Below, in pieces: positions 27,951 to 35,356 of a stretch of DNA of 64,000 nucleotides. Origin of the DNA: Dyadobacter crusticola DSM 16708. GTDB taxonomy: Bacteria; Bacteroidota; Bacteroidia; Cytophagales; Spirosomataceae. Position 1 is the stretch's first letter. Each line of letters starts with the position of its first letter. The notes under the pieces were generated by a model that worked only from the letters and a program-made list of their open reading frames with translations, searched no databases and was not told where the DNA came from. The stretch lies in assembly GCF_000701505.1 (NCBI RefSeq), contig NZ_KL370787.1:234432-298431 (forward strand), read 5' to 3'. The position numbers were made by a program, and so were the translations under genes.

Positions 27951-28601
27951 ATGAAAAAGCTATCACTAGTACTCGTCTTGTTACTGTTTGTTTTCGCCGC
28001 CAATGCACAGGAAACACCTTATCAGAAAGCAATGAAAAAGGAAATTGACAAGTTAATGAAGGCCGACTCGCTACCACAATTGCAGGAAGCTGCAAACGCA
28101 TTTGCCCGCATTGCAGCATTGAACCCCAAAGAATGGCAACCTTATTACTACCAGGCGCTCGCTTACACTTACCAGGGACTTACCAGCAGTTTACCAATCG
28201 ACAAGAAAGATGCGGCGCTGGTGCAGGCTGCGGAATTGACAAAAAAAGCAGACGCTATTTCCTCAAATAATGCTGAAATTGTGACTTTACAGGGTTTTGT
28301 AATAATGGCCAGCCTGAGCGCCGACCCTGGCAGCCGCGGACAAACTTTGTCTGCACAGGTGCTGCAAAGCTTTGGAAAAGCACTTTCGATCGACAATCAA
28401 AACCCGCGCGCATTGATACTCATGGCACAAATGGAAGCGGGAATGGCGAAGTTCTTTGGATCTGGTCCTGAAAAAGCATGCGGACTGGCGAAGCAAAGCG
28501 TGGCCGCGTTTGAAAAACAAGATGAAGAAGCGCTGAAAGCTGCATTGCTGCCTTACTGGGGCAAGAATTTGGCGCAAGGAATGAGCAAAGACTGTCAGTA
28601 G
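27951..28601 (+). CDS. Exported TPR-like helical protein, unknown function
   Basis: A 216-aa protein with a clear signal peptide (LLLFVFAANAQ, cut near residue 20). The mature part is helical with TPR-like pairs: LQEAANAFARIAALNPKEWQPYYYQALAYTYQG, then AELTKKADAISSNNAEIVTLQGFVIM and AGMAKFFGSGPEKACGLAKQSV. It is probably periplasmic and protein-binding. It lies 22 bases after the TonB receptor and 34 bases before the kinase gene, in the same direction. I know no named function for this family; its position suggests a periplasmic partner of the receptor. Confidence 0.8.
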   Translation: MKKLSLVLVLLLFVFAANAQETPYQKAMKKEIDKLMKADSLPQLQEAANAFARIAALNPKEWQPYYYQALAYTYQGLTSSLPIDKKDAALVQAAELTKKADAISSNNAEIVTLQGFVIMASLSADPGSRGQTLSAQVLQSFGKALSIDNQNPRALILMAQMEAGMAKFFGSGPEKACGLAKQSVAAFEKQDEEALKAALLPYWGKNLAQGMSKDCQ

Positions 28602-28635
28602 CAGGGTTTGCATCACCATATAAATAGTAAGCAAA

Positions 28636-29700
28636 ATGAGTGGCGAAGGCTCGGTTAAAGGATCGAAAGCATTCTGGAATTTCTCACCCGCATTCTTTGC
28701 GACCAATGTGCTGATCGCACTGGGTATCATGGTGTCTACCTGTCCTTCCTGTGTGCTGGACGCAGAAAACTGGCGCCGCAGTGCCGACGATTTTCTGATC
28801 TCGTTCCTGATGTCGAGCCTGCTCAGCTACGGCGGCTTCCTCTCCGACCGGTACTTCGACAAGCGGCTTCCGTGGATACAGTATCCCTTCAAGCGGCTGG
28901 TTGCGGAGTATTCTGCTTACGCCACCTACGTGTTTATAGCCAGCTTCATTGTCATATCCGGGCATTTATTCTTTGTTAAACAAGCTTTTACGCTGGACAC
29001 AATTCCGTGGGCGAAACTGGTGGGCTACACCAAATTCCCGATGCAGCTTTCTCTTGTGATTTCGTTTTTGCTGATGAGCCGGTCGTTCCTGCTGGAATGG
29101 AGAAAAGCGGCGATTGAAACTGAAAAGCTGAAAACAGAGCGTTTTGCGCAGCAGTATCAATCGTTAAAAGACCAGCTGAACCCGCATTTTCTTTTCAATT
29201 CACTCAATGTACTGAGCAACCTCGTTTATGAAGATCAGGACACCGCGTCGCGATTTATCCAGCAGCTTTCCCGGATTTACAGATATGTGCTCGATGTGCA
29301 GCACGAAGAACTGGTGACGCTGGAACAGGAACTTGATTTTGCCAAGAATTACCTTGCACTTCAAAAGATCAGGTTTGAGGAAAACCTGAGTTATCAGATA
29401 CGCATTGAAGAGGATCAAAAAGGTTTGCTGCCGCCGCTTTCGCTGCAGTTACTATTGGAGAATGCGATCAAGCACAATATCGCCTCTACTGAAAACCCAT
29501 TGCGCATTGATATCTATCTCGAAAATGACTTCTTGGTAGTCAAAAACAACTTGCAGCTGAAAAGCCGCATTACTGAGGAATCCACGGGTATTGGATTGTC
29601 TAATATCAGCAAAAGGTATGAACTGCTGATGCAGCAGCCTGTTTCGGTACAGAATGAAGCGGGCTATTTTGTGGTGAAACTACCTTTAGTAAAACTTTGA
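28636..29700 (+). CDS. LytS/YehU-type sensor histidine kinase
   Basis: A 354-aa protein. The N-terminal 170 residues contain about four hydrophobic segments (ATNVLIALGIMVSTC, FLISFLMSSLLSYGGF, YVFIASFIVISGHLFF, LSLVISFLLMS). The His_kinase domain follows, with the phospho-acceptor motif LKDQLNPHFLFNSLNVLSNL (His184), and an ATPase region with LQLLLENAIKHN (N box) and GIGLSNISKRY (G box). It is an inner-membrane kinase that phosphorylates the LytTR regulator encoded nine bases downstream. No periplasmic sensor domain of any size is present, so the signal probably reaches it through the membrane helices or a partner. Confidence 0.93.
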   Translation: MSGEGSVKGSKAFWNFSPAFFATNVLIALGIMVSTCPSCVLDAENWRRSADDFLISFLMSSLLSYGGFLSDRYFDKRLPWIQYPFKRLVAEYSAYATYVFIASFIVISGHLFFVKQAFTLDTIPWAKLVGYTKFPMQLSLVISFLLMSRSFLLEWRKAAIETEKLKTERFAQQYQSLKDQLNPHFLFNSLNVLSNLVYEDQDTASRFIQQLSRIYRYVLDVQHEELVTLEQELDFAKNYLALQKIRFEENLSYQIRIEEDQKGLLPPLSLQLLLENAIKHNIASTENPLRIDIYLENDFLVVKNNLQLKSRITEESTGIGLSNISKRYELLMQQPVSVQNEAGYFVVKLPLVKL

Positions 29701-29709
29701 CCTCCCGAA

Positions 29710-30462
29710 ATGAAGATCATTATTATAGAAGATGAAAAACCTGCGGCGCGCAGACTTACCCAACTAATTCACGACCGGTTGCCGGAAGCCCGCATTGAAG
29801 CTACCCTCGATACAGTCACTTCCGCAGTTTTATGGCTAAAAAATAATGCGCAGCCCGACCTGATTTTCCTGGATATCCAGCTTGCCGACGGGATCAGCTT
29901 CGAGATTTTCGAAGAAGTAAAAGTGACCGCGCCGATCATTTTCTGCACTGCATTTGATCAGTATGCGATCAAGGCATTCAAACTCAACAGCATTGATTAC
30001 CTCCTCAAACCGATCGATCCCGAAGAGCTCAACAATGCATTGGACAAATTCAAATCCGGCCGCAAGGAACCGGCGCTTTCGCTCGAACAGATCAAGCAGC
30101 TGCTCGCACCCGCTACGAAAAATTTCAAAACCAGTTTTTTGGTAAAATCAGGCGAGCGCATTCAGACGATCGATGTGGCTGATATTGCATACTTTTTTAG
30201 TGAGGATAAAGTAACGTTGCTGCAGACCCGGCAGGGAAAAAAATTCACGATCGATTATACACTGGATGAAGTGGAGGATATGGTTTCTCCCGAACAGTTT
30301 TTCAGATTGAACAGGAAATACGTAGCTGCAATTTCCGCTATCAAAGACGTTTTTACCTACTCCAACAGCCGCCTCAAAATTCACCTCGACCAATGCACCG
30401 ACAACGATATCCTGATCAGCCGCGAGCGAATGGGACAGTTTAAAAACTGGCTCGGACAATAG
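29710..30462 (+). CDS. LytTR-family response regulator
   Basis: A 250-aa protein. The receiver domain occupies residues 1-120, with acidic pocket E7/D8, phospho-acceptor Asp55 (LIFLDIQLADG), and FCTAFDQYAIKAFKLNSIDYLLKP. A linker leads to the LytTR DNA-binding domain (about 140-245), with FLVKSGERIQTIDVADIAYFFSEDK, FRLNRKYVAAISAI and LISRERMGQFKNWLGQ. It is the partner of the upstream kinase and probably regulates the TonB-receptor cluster itself or related loci. The binding site was not identified. Confidence 0.95.
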   Translation: MKIIIIEDEKPAARRLTQLIHDRLPEARIEATLDTVTSAVLWLKNNAQPDLIFLDIQLADGISFEIFEEVKVTAPIIFCTAFDQYAIKAFKLNSIDYLLKPIDPEELNNALDKFKSGRKEPALSLEQIKQLLAPATKNFKTSFLVKSGERIQTIDVADIAYFFSEDKVTLLQTRQGKKFTIDYTLDEVEDMVSPEQFFRLNRKYVAAISAIKDVFTYSNSRLKIHLDQCTDNDILISRERMGQFKNWLGQ

Positions 30463-30521
30463 CTTTCTGGCAAGGCACGGATTTTGAAGTCGTTAACACT
30501 TGTAAACAGCGGAAGAAAATT

Positions 30522-31295
30522 ATGAGAGCAATATGGTCCGGGGCCATTGGATTTGGCCTGGTGAATATCCCCGTCAAACTTTTTAGCGCCACACAAGGCA
30601 GCGAGCTCGACCTCGATATGCTGGATAAGCACGACCACGCTAACATCAAATACCAGCGTGTGAACGCAAACACTGGTCGGGAAGTGGAATGGGCCGATAT
30701 CGTAAAAGGATATAAAGTAGAAGACGATTATGTGGTTCTCGATGACAAGGATTTCGAAAAAGCCAGTCCCGAGAAGACCAAGATCATCGAGATCGCCGAG
30801 TTTGTAAACGAAAAGGATATTGACAGTATATACTACGAAACACCCTACTATTTACAGCCGGAAAAATCGGGAGTGAAACCTTATGCATTGCTCCGCGACG
30901 CATTGAAAAAGACAGGCAAAGCCGGATTGGGCAGCTACGTTTTGCGGAACCGCGAAAGTCTGGTACTGATCAAAGCGGCAGGTGATTTGTTGATTTTGAA
31001 CAAAATCCGTTTTGCTGACGAAATTCGGGATACAGAAGATCTCGTGGTACCCGACGTGACGATCAAGCCCGCAGAAATGGCAATGGCGGTACAGCTGATC
31101 GATCAGCTCACTACGGACTTTGACATTTCCAGGTACAAGGATACTTACCATGAGAACCTGCTGAAACTGATCATGGCGAAAGCCAAAGGCAAGAAAGCAG
31201 CCGCACCGAAAATGAAGATTGTGCATTCGAAGAGCAAGGATTTGATGGCCCAGCTGAAAGAAAGTCTGGCAGCGCCGAAACGAAAAGCATCTTGA
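30522..31295 (+). CDS. ku: Ku protein (non-homologous end joining)
   Basis: A 257-aa bacterial Ku homodimer. It starts with the signature MRAIWSGAIGFGLVNIPVKLF, continues through the YYLQPEKSGVKPYALLRDAL segment, and ends with ISRYKDTYHENLLKLI followed by a short Lys-rich tail. It binds double-strand DNA ends as a ring and recruits LigD. The LigD-type polymerase gene begins one base after its stop, so the two form an operon. The length is normal for bacterial Ku. A ligase or nuclease domain is not encoded next to it here. Confidence 0.97.
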   Translation: MRAIWSGAIGFGLVNIPVKLFSATQGSELDLDMLDKHDHANIKYQRVNANTGREVEWADIVKGYKVEDDYVVLDDKDFEKASPEKTKIIEIAEFVNEKDIDSIYYETPYYLQPEKSGVKPYALLRDALKKTGKAGLGSYVLRNRESLVLIKAAGDLLILNKIRFADEIRDTEDLVVPDVTIKPAEMAMAVQLIDQLTTDFDISRYKDTYHENLLKLIMAKAKGKKAAAPKMKIVHSKSKDLMAQLKESLAAPKRKAS

Positions 31296-31296
31296 T

Positions 31297-32196
31297 ATGA
31301 AAAAGAAAGCGGAGCTAACCCACCTGGACAAGATATACTGGCCCGACGAACAGATCACGAAAGGCGAGCTGCTGGAATATTACAGTAATATCAGTCCGTA
31401 CATTCTGCCTTACCTGAAAAACCGCGCACTTTCCATGCGGCGCCAACCCAATGGCGTAAAAGATGAAGGATTTTTCCAGAAAGATGTGGGCGACTCCGCA
31501 CCGGATTGGGTGAAAACGGAGGCAATTCATTCGGAGTCGACGGACAAGATGGTCAACTACATTGTGTGCAACGATGTGGAAACTTTGCTGTATGTGGCCA
31601 ATAAAGGCTGCATTGAGATGAACCCCTGGAACTCGACGATCAACAAGCTGGAATATCCCGACTACATTGTAATGGACATTGACCCGTCGGATAAAAACAC
31701 ATTTGACGAGGTAATCGAAGTAGCGCAGGCGATCAAAGAGATCCTCGACCAGATCAATGTGGAAGGTTACTGCAAAACTTCCGGATCGAGCGGGCTGCAT
31801 GTTTACATTCCATTTAACAAAAAATACAATTACGACGAAGCCAGGAGCTTCTCTGAAATATTGGCGAGCATGGTTACTGAAATGCTGCCGAAACTGACTA
31901 CACTGGAAAGATCCTTGTCGAAAAGGAAAAAGAACCAGATCTATGTCGATTACCTGCAAAACCGGATCGGGCAGACACTTGCTTGTGCGTACAGTGCGCG
32001 TCCAAAACCCGGCGCTACGGTTTCCGCACCGCTGGAATGGAGCGAAGTGAAGGCTGGCTTGCACATTGGAGATTTCACGATCAAGAACATCTTGAAGCGG
32101 GTTGAAGAAAAAGGCGACCTTTTTAAAGGTGTGCTCGGCAAAGGCATTGATATGAGCAAAGCGCTTGAAAAGCTGGAAGCTATCCAGGCACCGTAA
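31297..32196 (+). CDS. Stand-alone LigD polymerase (primase-polymerase) domain protein
   Basis: A 299-aa protein that covers only the archaeo-eukaryotic-primase-like PolDom of LigD. The catalytic residues are visible: metal-binding Asp127 and Asp129 in VMDIDPSDK, the nucleotide-binding SGSSGLHVYI motif (162-171), and the third acidic residue Asp218 in IYVDYLQN. It fills gaps with ribo- or deoxynucleotides during end joining with Ku. The ATP-dependent ligase and 3'-phosphoesterase domains found in full-length LigD are missing and are not in the flanking genes, so a separate ligase must act elsewhere in the genome. It is co-transcribed with ku (1-base gap). Confidence 0.94.
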   Translation: MKKKAELTHLDKIYWPDEQITKGELLEYYSNISPYILPYLKNRALSMRRQPNGVKDEGFFQKDVGDSAPDWVKTEAIHSESTDKMVNYIVCNDVETLLYVANKGCIEMNPWNSTINKLEYPDYIVMDIDPSDKNTFDEVIEVAQAIKEILDQINVEGYCKTSGSSGLHVYIPFNKKYNYDEARSFSEILASMVTEMLPKLTTLERSLSKRKKNQIYVDYLQNRIGQTLACAYSARPKPGATVSAPLEWSEVKAGLHIGDFTIKNILKRVEEKGDLFKGVLGKGIDMSKALEKLEAIQAP

Positions 32197-32277
32197 TAGC
32201 CGCATTCAGCCGTATTTATTAGGAGTTAAGATGATGTAATCTTTAATTTTAGTGCTTCAACTTAACCTCTAAGAACA

Positions 32278-33438
32278 ATGACCTTCAAATCTGCGGGATT
32301 TGCAACCTACCCTTTGACCTTACTTTTTGCCGCCTTGCTGCTGCTCGCGGGCTGTAATTCCAGGAACGAGCAAGCCGGAACTGATTCCGATTCTACGACC
32401 CGGCCGGTGGTGATCGGATATGTAGGCGGCTTTCACGGCCTACTTAATACCGAAAATATTCAGGCCAAAAAGCTGACGCACATCAACTATGCATTTGTGG
32501 ATGTTAAACAAGGGAAGGCTTTTTTGACCAATGAAAAAACAGATACCACCAATTTCAGGAAACTGAATTTACTCAAAACCCAAAATCCTGATCTTAAAAT
32601 CCTGATCTCCATTGGCGGGTGGGCTTGGAGTGAGAATTTTTCAGATGCAGTTCTGACCGATTCCGCAAGAAAAACTTTTGCGGCAAGCTCGGTGGACATC
32701 ATCAGAAAACACAAGCTGGACGGTGTGGATATTGATTGGGAATACCCCGCTATCCCGGGTGAAGAAGGAAATGTGTACCGCCCGGAAGACAAGCAGAATT
32801 ACACACTGATGTTTGAAGCGATCAGAAAGGAACTTGACGCACTTGAAAAAGAAACAGGTGAAAAGAAGCTGCTCACTACTGCGACTGCCGGATTTGTTTC
32901 TTTTTTGAATACCACAGAAATGGGTAAAGCTACGAAATACCTCGATTATGTGAATTTGATGACTTACGATCTCTTTCAGGGCGATACCGTCGTACACCAC
33001 GGAAGTTTGTACCAAAGCGACAAATACAAAGCCGCTCACTCGGTTGACAAAGCTGTGAAAGCATTTCACGCCGCCGGCGTTCCGATGAACAAACTGGTAG
33101 TTGGCCTGCCGTTTTACAGCCGGATATTTACGGTAGCGAAGCTGGAAAATGGAATGGGGCAAAAACAGACCAAGCAGGAATATTATAAGGGTTATACCTT
33201 TTTAAAAGATAGCCTGGTGAACCAGCAAGGCTTCAAAGCAATGCGCGATGATGTGGCAAAAGCGCCTTACCTGGTCAATGACAAAACCGGCCAGTTCATC
33301 AGTTACGATGATGAAGAATCAATCCGTGATAAATGCAAGTATGTGCTGGACAACAAACTGGCAGGCGTCATGTTCTGGGAATACGATTCCGATCCAAAAA
33401 ACTACCTGTTGAACGAGATTGATAAGGTTCTAAAATAG
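32278..33438 (+). CDS. GH18 chitinase-like lipoprotein
   Basis: A 386-aa protein with lipoprotein signal LLLLAGC (Cys26). It forms a GH18 TIM barrel: LTHINYAFVDV, ILISIGGWAWSENF (SxGG motif), and the catalytic DGVDIDWEYP at residues 148-157 with the proton-donor Glu155. It continues with YVNLMTYDLF, LVVGLPFYSRIF and GVMFWEYDSD. It should hydrolyse beta-1,4-GlcNAc polymers (chitin or peptidoglycan-related) at the cell surface or in the periplasm. No chitin-binding domain is present. The short gap upstream has only a weak box (TAATCTTTA), so it probably has its own promoter. It is convergent with endonuclease V. Confidence 0.94.
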   Translation: MTFKSAGFATYPLTLLFAALLLLAGCNSRNEQAGTDSDSTTRPVVIGYVGGFHGLLNTENIQAKKLTHINYAFVDVKQGKAFLTNEKTDTTNFRKLNLLKTQNPDLKILISIGGWAWSENFSDAVLTDSARKTFAASSVDIIRKHKLDGVDIDWEYPAIPGEEGNVYRPEDKQNYTLMFEAIRKELDALEKETGEKKLLTTATAGFVSFLNTTEMGKATKYLDYVNLMTYDLFQGDTVVHHGSLYQSDKYKAAHSVDKAVKAFHAAGVPMNKLVVGLPFYSRIFTVAKLENGMGQKQTKQEYYKGYTFLKDSLVNQQGFKAMRDDVAKAPYLVNDKTGQFISYDDEESIRDKCKYVLDNKLAGVMFWEYDSDPKNYLLNEIDKVLK

Positions 33439-33478
33439 CGCACTTCGACTGCCCGGTAGCCCGGTACGCTCAGTGTAA
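33439..33478. repeat. Short dispersed-type repeat between convergent genes
   Basis: The gap contains CACTTCGACTG, two CCGG halves around TAGC, and GCTCAGTGT. The outer CACT/AGTG and the inner CCGG/CCGG can pair. The reverse complement starts GTTACACTGAGCG and ends AGTCGAAGTG, close to the (G)TCACACTGAGC...GTCGAAGTG intergenic repeats I know from many Bacteroidetes genomes. It may serve as a bidirectional terminator. Confidence 0.45.
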
Positions 33479-33481
33479 CAA

Positions 33482-34222
33482 CTAGAAAAGGGTTAGCTTC
33501 TGTATTTCGTGGTACCCTGCTTTTAGCTCGCCCGTCCGGAAAAGGTTTACGAATTCGTGGGCCTTTCTGGTGGGTTCGGGCAGCCGGTGCTTGCGGAGGC
33601 ACTTTAATGCAATTGCAAGACTGTCTTCCAGGCTCATTTTATGTCCGGGCGAAATGAAAACGGGCTTTACCTTATCCTTACTTCTCAGCACGTAGCCGAT
33701 TTTCTCTGCCTGGTCGATCAGCCAGGAGTACTCGCCCATTCTTTCGCCTGGTTCCTGGTAAACGCCCGTCAGCTTTTTCTTTGCGCAGCCCATTGTGGTG
33801 GTGCCTGTCAAAACCCCAAAATGAGATGCGATCCCCATTCTTTTTTTGTGAATAATACCATTTCCGTCAAACATCACCACGTCCGGCTTCACCGGGATTT
33901 GCTCGTAAACCTGCAACAACGCGGGGATTTCACGAAAGGCTAGATAGCCCGGCACGTACGGAAAAGTCGTGCTGCTTTTCACCAGAGAATAGGAAATCGG
34001 TTGGAGATCGGGATAGGTAAGTATTACCATTCCTGCGTAAACAGTCTCACTGTAAAGTGAAAGCGAGATATCAGCACCTGCAATAGTCCGCACCGGTGTT
34101 TGCATCGGATCCAGGTTGAGGTACTTGCTCAGCTCCATCTGAATTGCAGTTGCCTCAGCCATTGTAAGCTGGTCATAATTAGACTGCGCCGTATGAACAA
34201 TCTGGTTCAGTGAATCTGGCAT
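33482..34222 (-). CDS. nfi: Endonuclease V (deoxyinosine/inosine 3'-endonuclease)
   Basis: A 246-aa protein. The family motifs are intact: IAGADISL with metal-binding Asp51, PYVPGYLAFREIP (88-100) with Glu98 and the strand-separating PYxP wedge, MFDGNGIIHKKRMGIASHFGV (118-137) with Asp119, and KPVFISPGHKMSLEDSL. It cleaves the second phosphodiester 3' of deoxyinosine in DNA (or inosine in RNA). It is divergent from the small membrane-anchored protein to its right. The start at 34222 gives about 15 residues before the first helix, normal for the family. Confidence 0.95.
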   Translation of the reverse strand: MPDSLNQIVHTAQSNYDQLTMAEATAIQMELSKYLNLDPMQTPVRTIAGADISLSLYSETVYAGMVILTYPDLQPISYSLVKSSTTFPYVPGYLAFREIPALLQVYEQIPVKPDVVMFDGNGIIHKKRMGIASHFGVLTGTTTMGCAKKKLTGVYQEPGERMGEYSWLIDQAEKIGYVLRSKDKVKPVFISPGHKMSLEDSLAIALKCLRKHRLPEPTRKAHEFVNLFRTGELKAGYHEIQKLTLF

Positions 34223-34279
34223 GATATTCGTTGTTTGGCTAAAAAGAATTTAGCAAACTAAAAAATCAGACCATCTTCA

Positions 34280-34786
34280 ATGGAGCACGCCACCGTTAAG
34301 CGCAAATGGGCAAACTGGAAGTTTATCATATTCGTAATCATCCTTATAGCCGTTTTCATCAAATTTTTTGTCATCGACGATCACGATGAAAATGCGCCTG
34401 TCGTTGTGGCGCTTGACCTGTCGCAGGTTGCTTTTCGCAGTGAGCAGGAAGTGGAGGCTATTCTCGGGCCGGGCAAGCTGGACAGCTACTTTGCAGATGC
34501 CAAAGCGGGCTGTGAAAAATGCCCGAAGAGAATATACCGTGAAGGTAAAATCGAGATCATTTTTATCAATGAAATAGCCGACCGCATTGTACTGCGTGAC
34601 CTGTCCGACTACGACTTTGAAAACCGGGTTATCCTTGGTTTGCTAAACCTCAAAGAGAATATCGATCCGAAGGTGGATGACGACGAGATCAAGCGATGGG
34701 TGAATTATGAAAAGTACACGGAGATCGCAGCATTCTCTGCCAAAGGCGATCTTGACTACATCCTGATCAAGTGTAAGACGGAATAA
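34280..34786 (+). CDS. Membrane-anchored hypothetical protein (168 aa)
   Basis: I do not recognise the family. An N-terminal basic segment (KRKWANWK) and one membrane helix (FIIFVIILIAVFIKFFVI, residues 15-32) anchor a mainly acidic soluble domain of about 130 residues. That domain contains a Cys-x2-Cys pair (GCEKCPKR), the segment VEAILGPGKLDSYF, and a C-terminal strand LDYILIKCK. Topology predicts the domain outside the inner membrane. A strong hairpin follows the gene, so it is a single-gene transcript. Confidence 0.75.
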   Translation: MEHATVKRKWANWKFIIFVIILIAVFIKFFVIDDHDENAPVVVALDLSQVAFRSEQEVEAILGPGKLDSYFADAKAGCEKCPKRIYREGKIEIIFINEIADRIVLRDLSDYDFENRVILGLLNLKENIDPKVDDDEIKRWVNYEKYTEIAAFSAKGDLDYILIKCKTE

Positions 34787-34806
34787 CTCTTCTTCGTCCA
34801 AGAACA

Positions 34807-34834
34807 TACCCCCGCGCATTTCCGGCGCGGGGTA
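34807..34834 (+). terminator. GC-rich hairpin after the 168-aa gene
   Basis: TACCCC(C)GCGC pairs with GCGCGGGGTA around a short loop, leaving one C bulged. It is a strong stem, but no long T-run follows (ACAAAATTGTGCTTTT). It lies 21 bases after the stop codon. Confidence 0.6.
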
Positions 34835-35010
34835 CAAAATTGTGCTTTTCCAATATCTCTTAACAGTATGCCAAGCAGGCAATTACGCTGACATTAACGG
34901 CTGCACCACCAGCTCGAAAAGAACTAAACTGTTCATCAACAGCACCAACCGCTCAAAATACCATTAGCTCATTCATTGAATAAATTTCATGCTATATCCC
35001 TCAACGGATT

Positions 35011-35018
35011 TACATTTG
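35011..35018 (+). promoter_or_regulatory. -7 box TACATTTG upstream of the 74-aa exported protein
   Basis: An exact TAnnTTTG match. TTTC at 34985-34988, 22 bases before it, may be the -33 element. Transcription would start near 35025, about 37 bases before the ATG at 35062. Confidence 0.5.
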
Positions 35019-35061
35019 CACTTACAAATAAAACAAAGGCAAGAAATTAATATTCAGAGCT

Positions 35062-35286
35062 ATGAAAAATCAGATCACAACTTTCGCATTTGCACTCACA
35101 TTGTGCAGTAGTATCGCTTTTGCAGATAACAATCTTGAAGTAAAAGCCGACGCCAAAACTGCATTGCCCGCCGCTATGCCGGTGCTAGAAACACCAGCTC
35201 CGCAAAACGGCAAAACTGTTAACGAATACAACAAGTACACGCCTGCTCAGAAAGCTGCCATTGTGGAGCTTAAAGTGGCAAAATAG
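35062..35286 (+). CDS. Small exported protein (74 aa)
   Basis: It has a clear Sec signal peptide (ITTFAFALTLCSSIAFAD, cut near residue 22) and a mature part of about 52 residues rich in Ala, Lys and Pro (PAAMPVLETPAPQNGKTVNEYNKYTPAQKAAIV). There are no cysteines in the mature part and no known domain. It has its own promoter box and an excellent terminator, which argues for a real, separately expressed gene. Function unknown; it is probably periplasmic and disordered. Confidence 0.75.
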   Translation: MKNQITTFAFALTLCSSIAFADNNLEVKADAKTALPAAMPVLETPAPQNGKTVNEYNKYTPAQKAAIVELKVAK

Positions 35287-35317
35287 ATTGAAATAAGTTA
35301 AGGTGAAATTGAGATTT

Positions 35318-35348
35318 AAAAAGGAGAACACTAGCTTCTCCTTTTTTT
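35318..35348. terminator. Bidirectional intrinsic terminator
   Basis: AAAAAGGAGAA, a 7-base loop, TTCTCCTTTTTTT. The 11-bp stem carries T-runs on both strands, so it serves both the plus-strand small gene and the convergent DUF5690 gene ending at 35357. Confidence 0.9.
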
Positions 35349-35356
35349 GTGCCCGG

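Noticed and set aside
31315..32205. Long minus-strand open frame (296 codons) opposite the LigD polymerase gene
   Set aside because: The plus strand carries an intact polymerase domain with catalytic residues. The antisense frame has no recognisable domain and a composition typical of a codon shadow.
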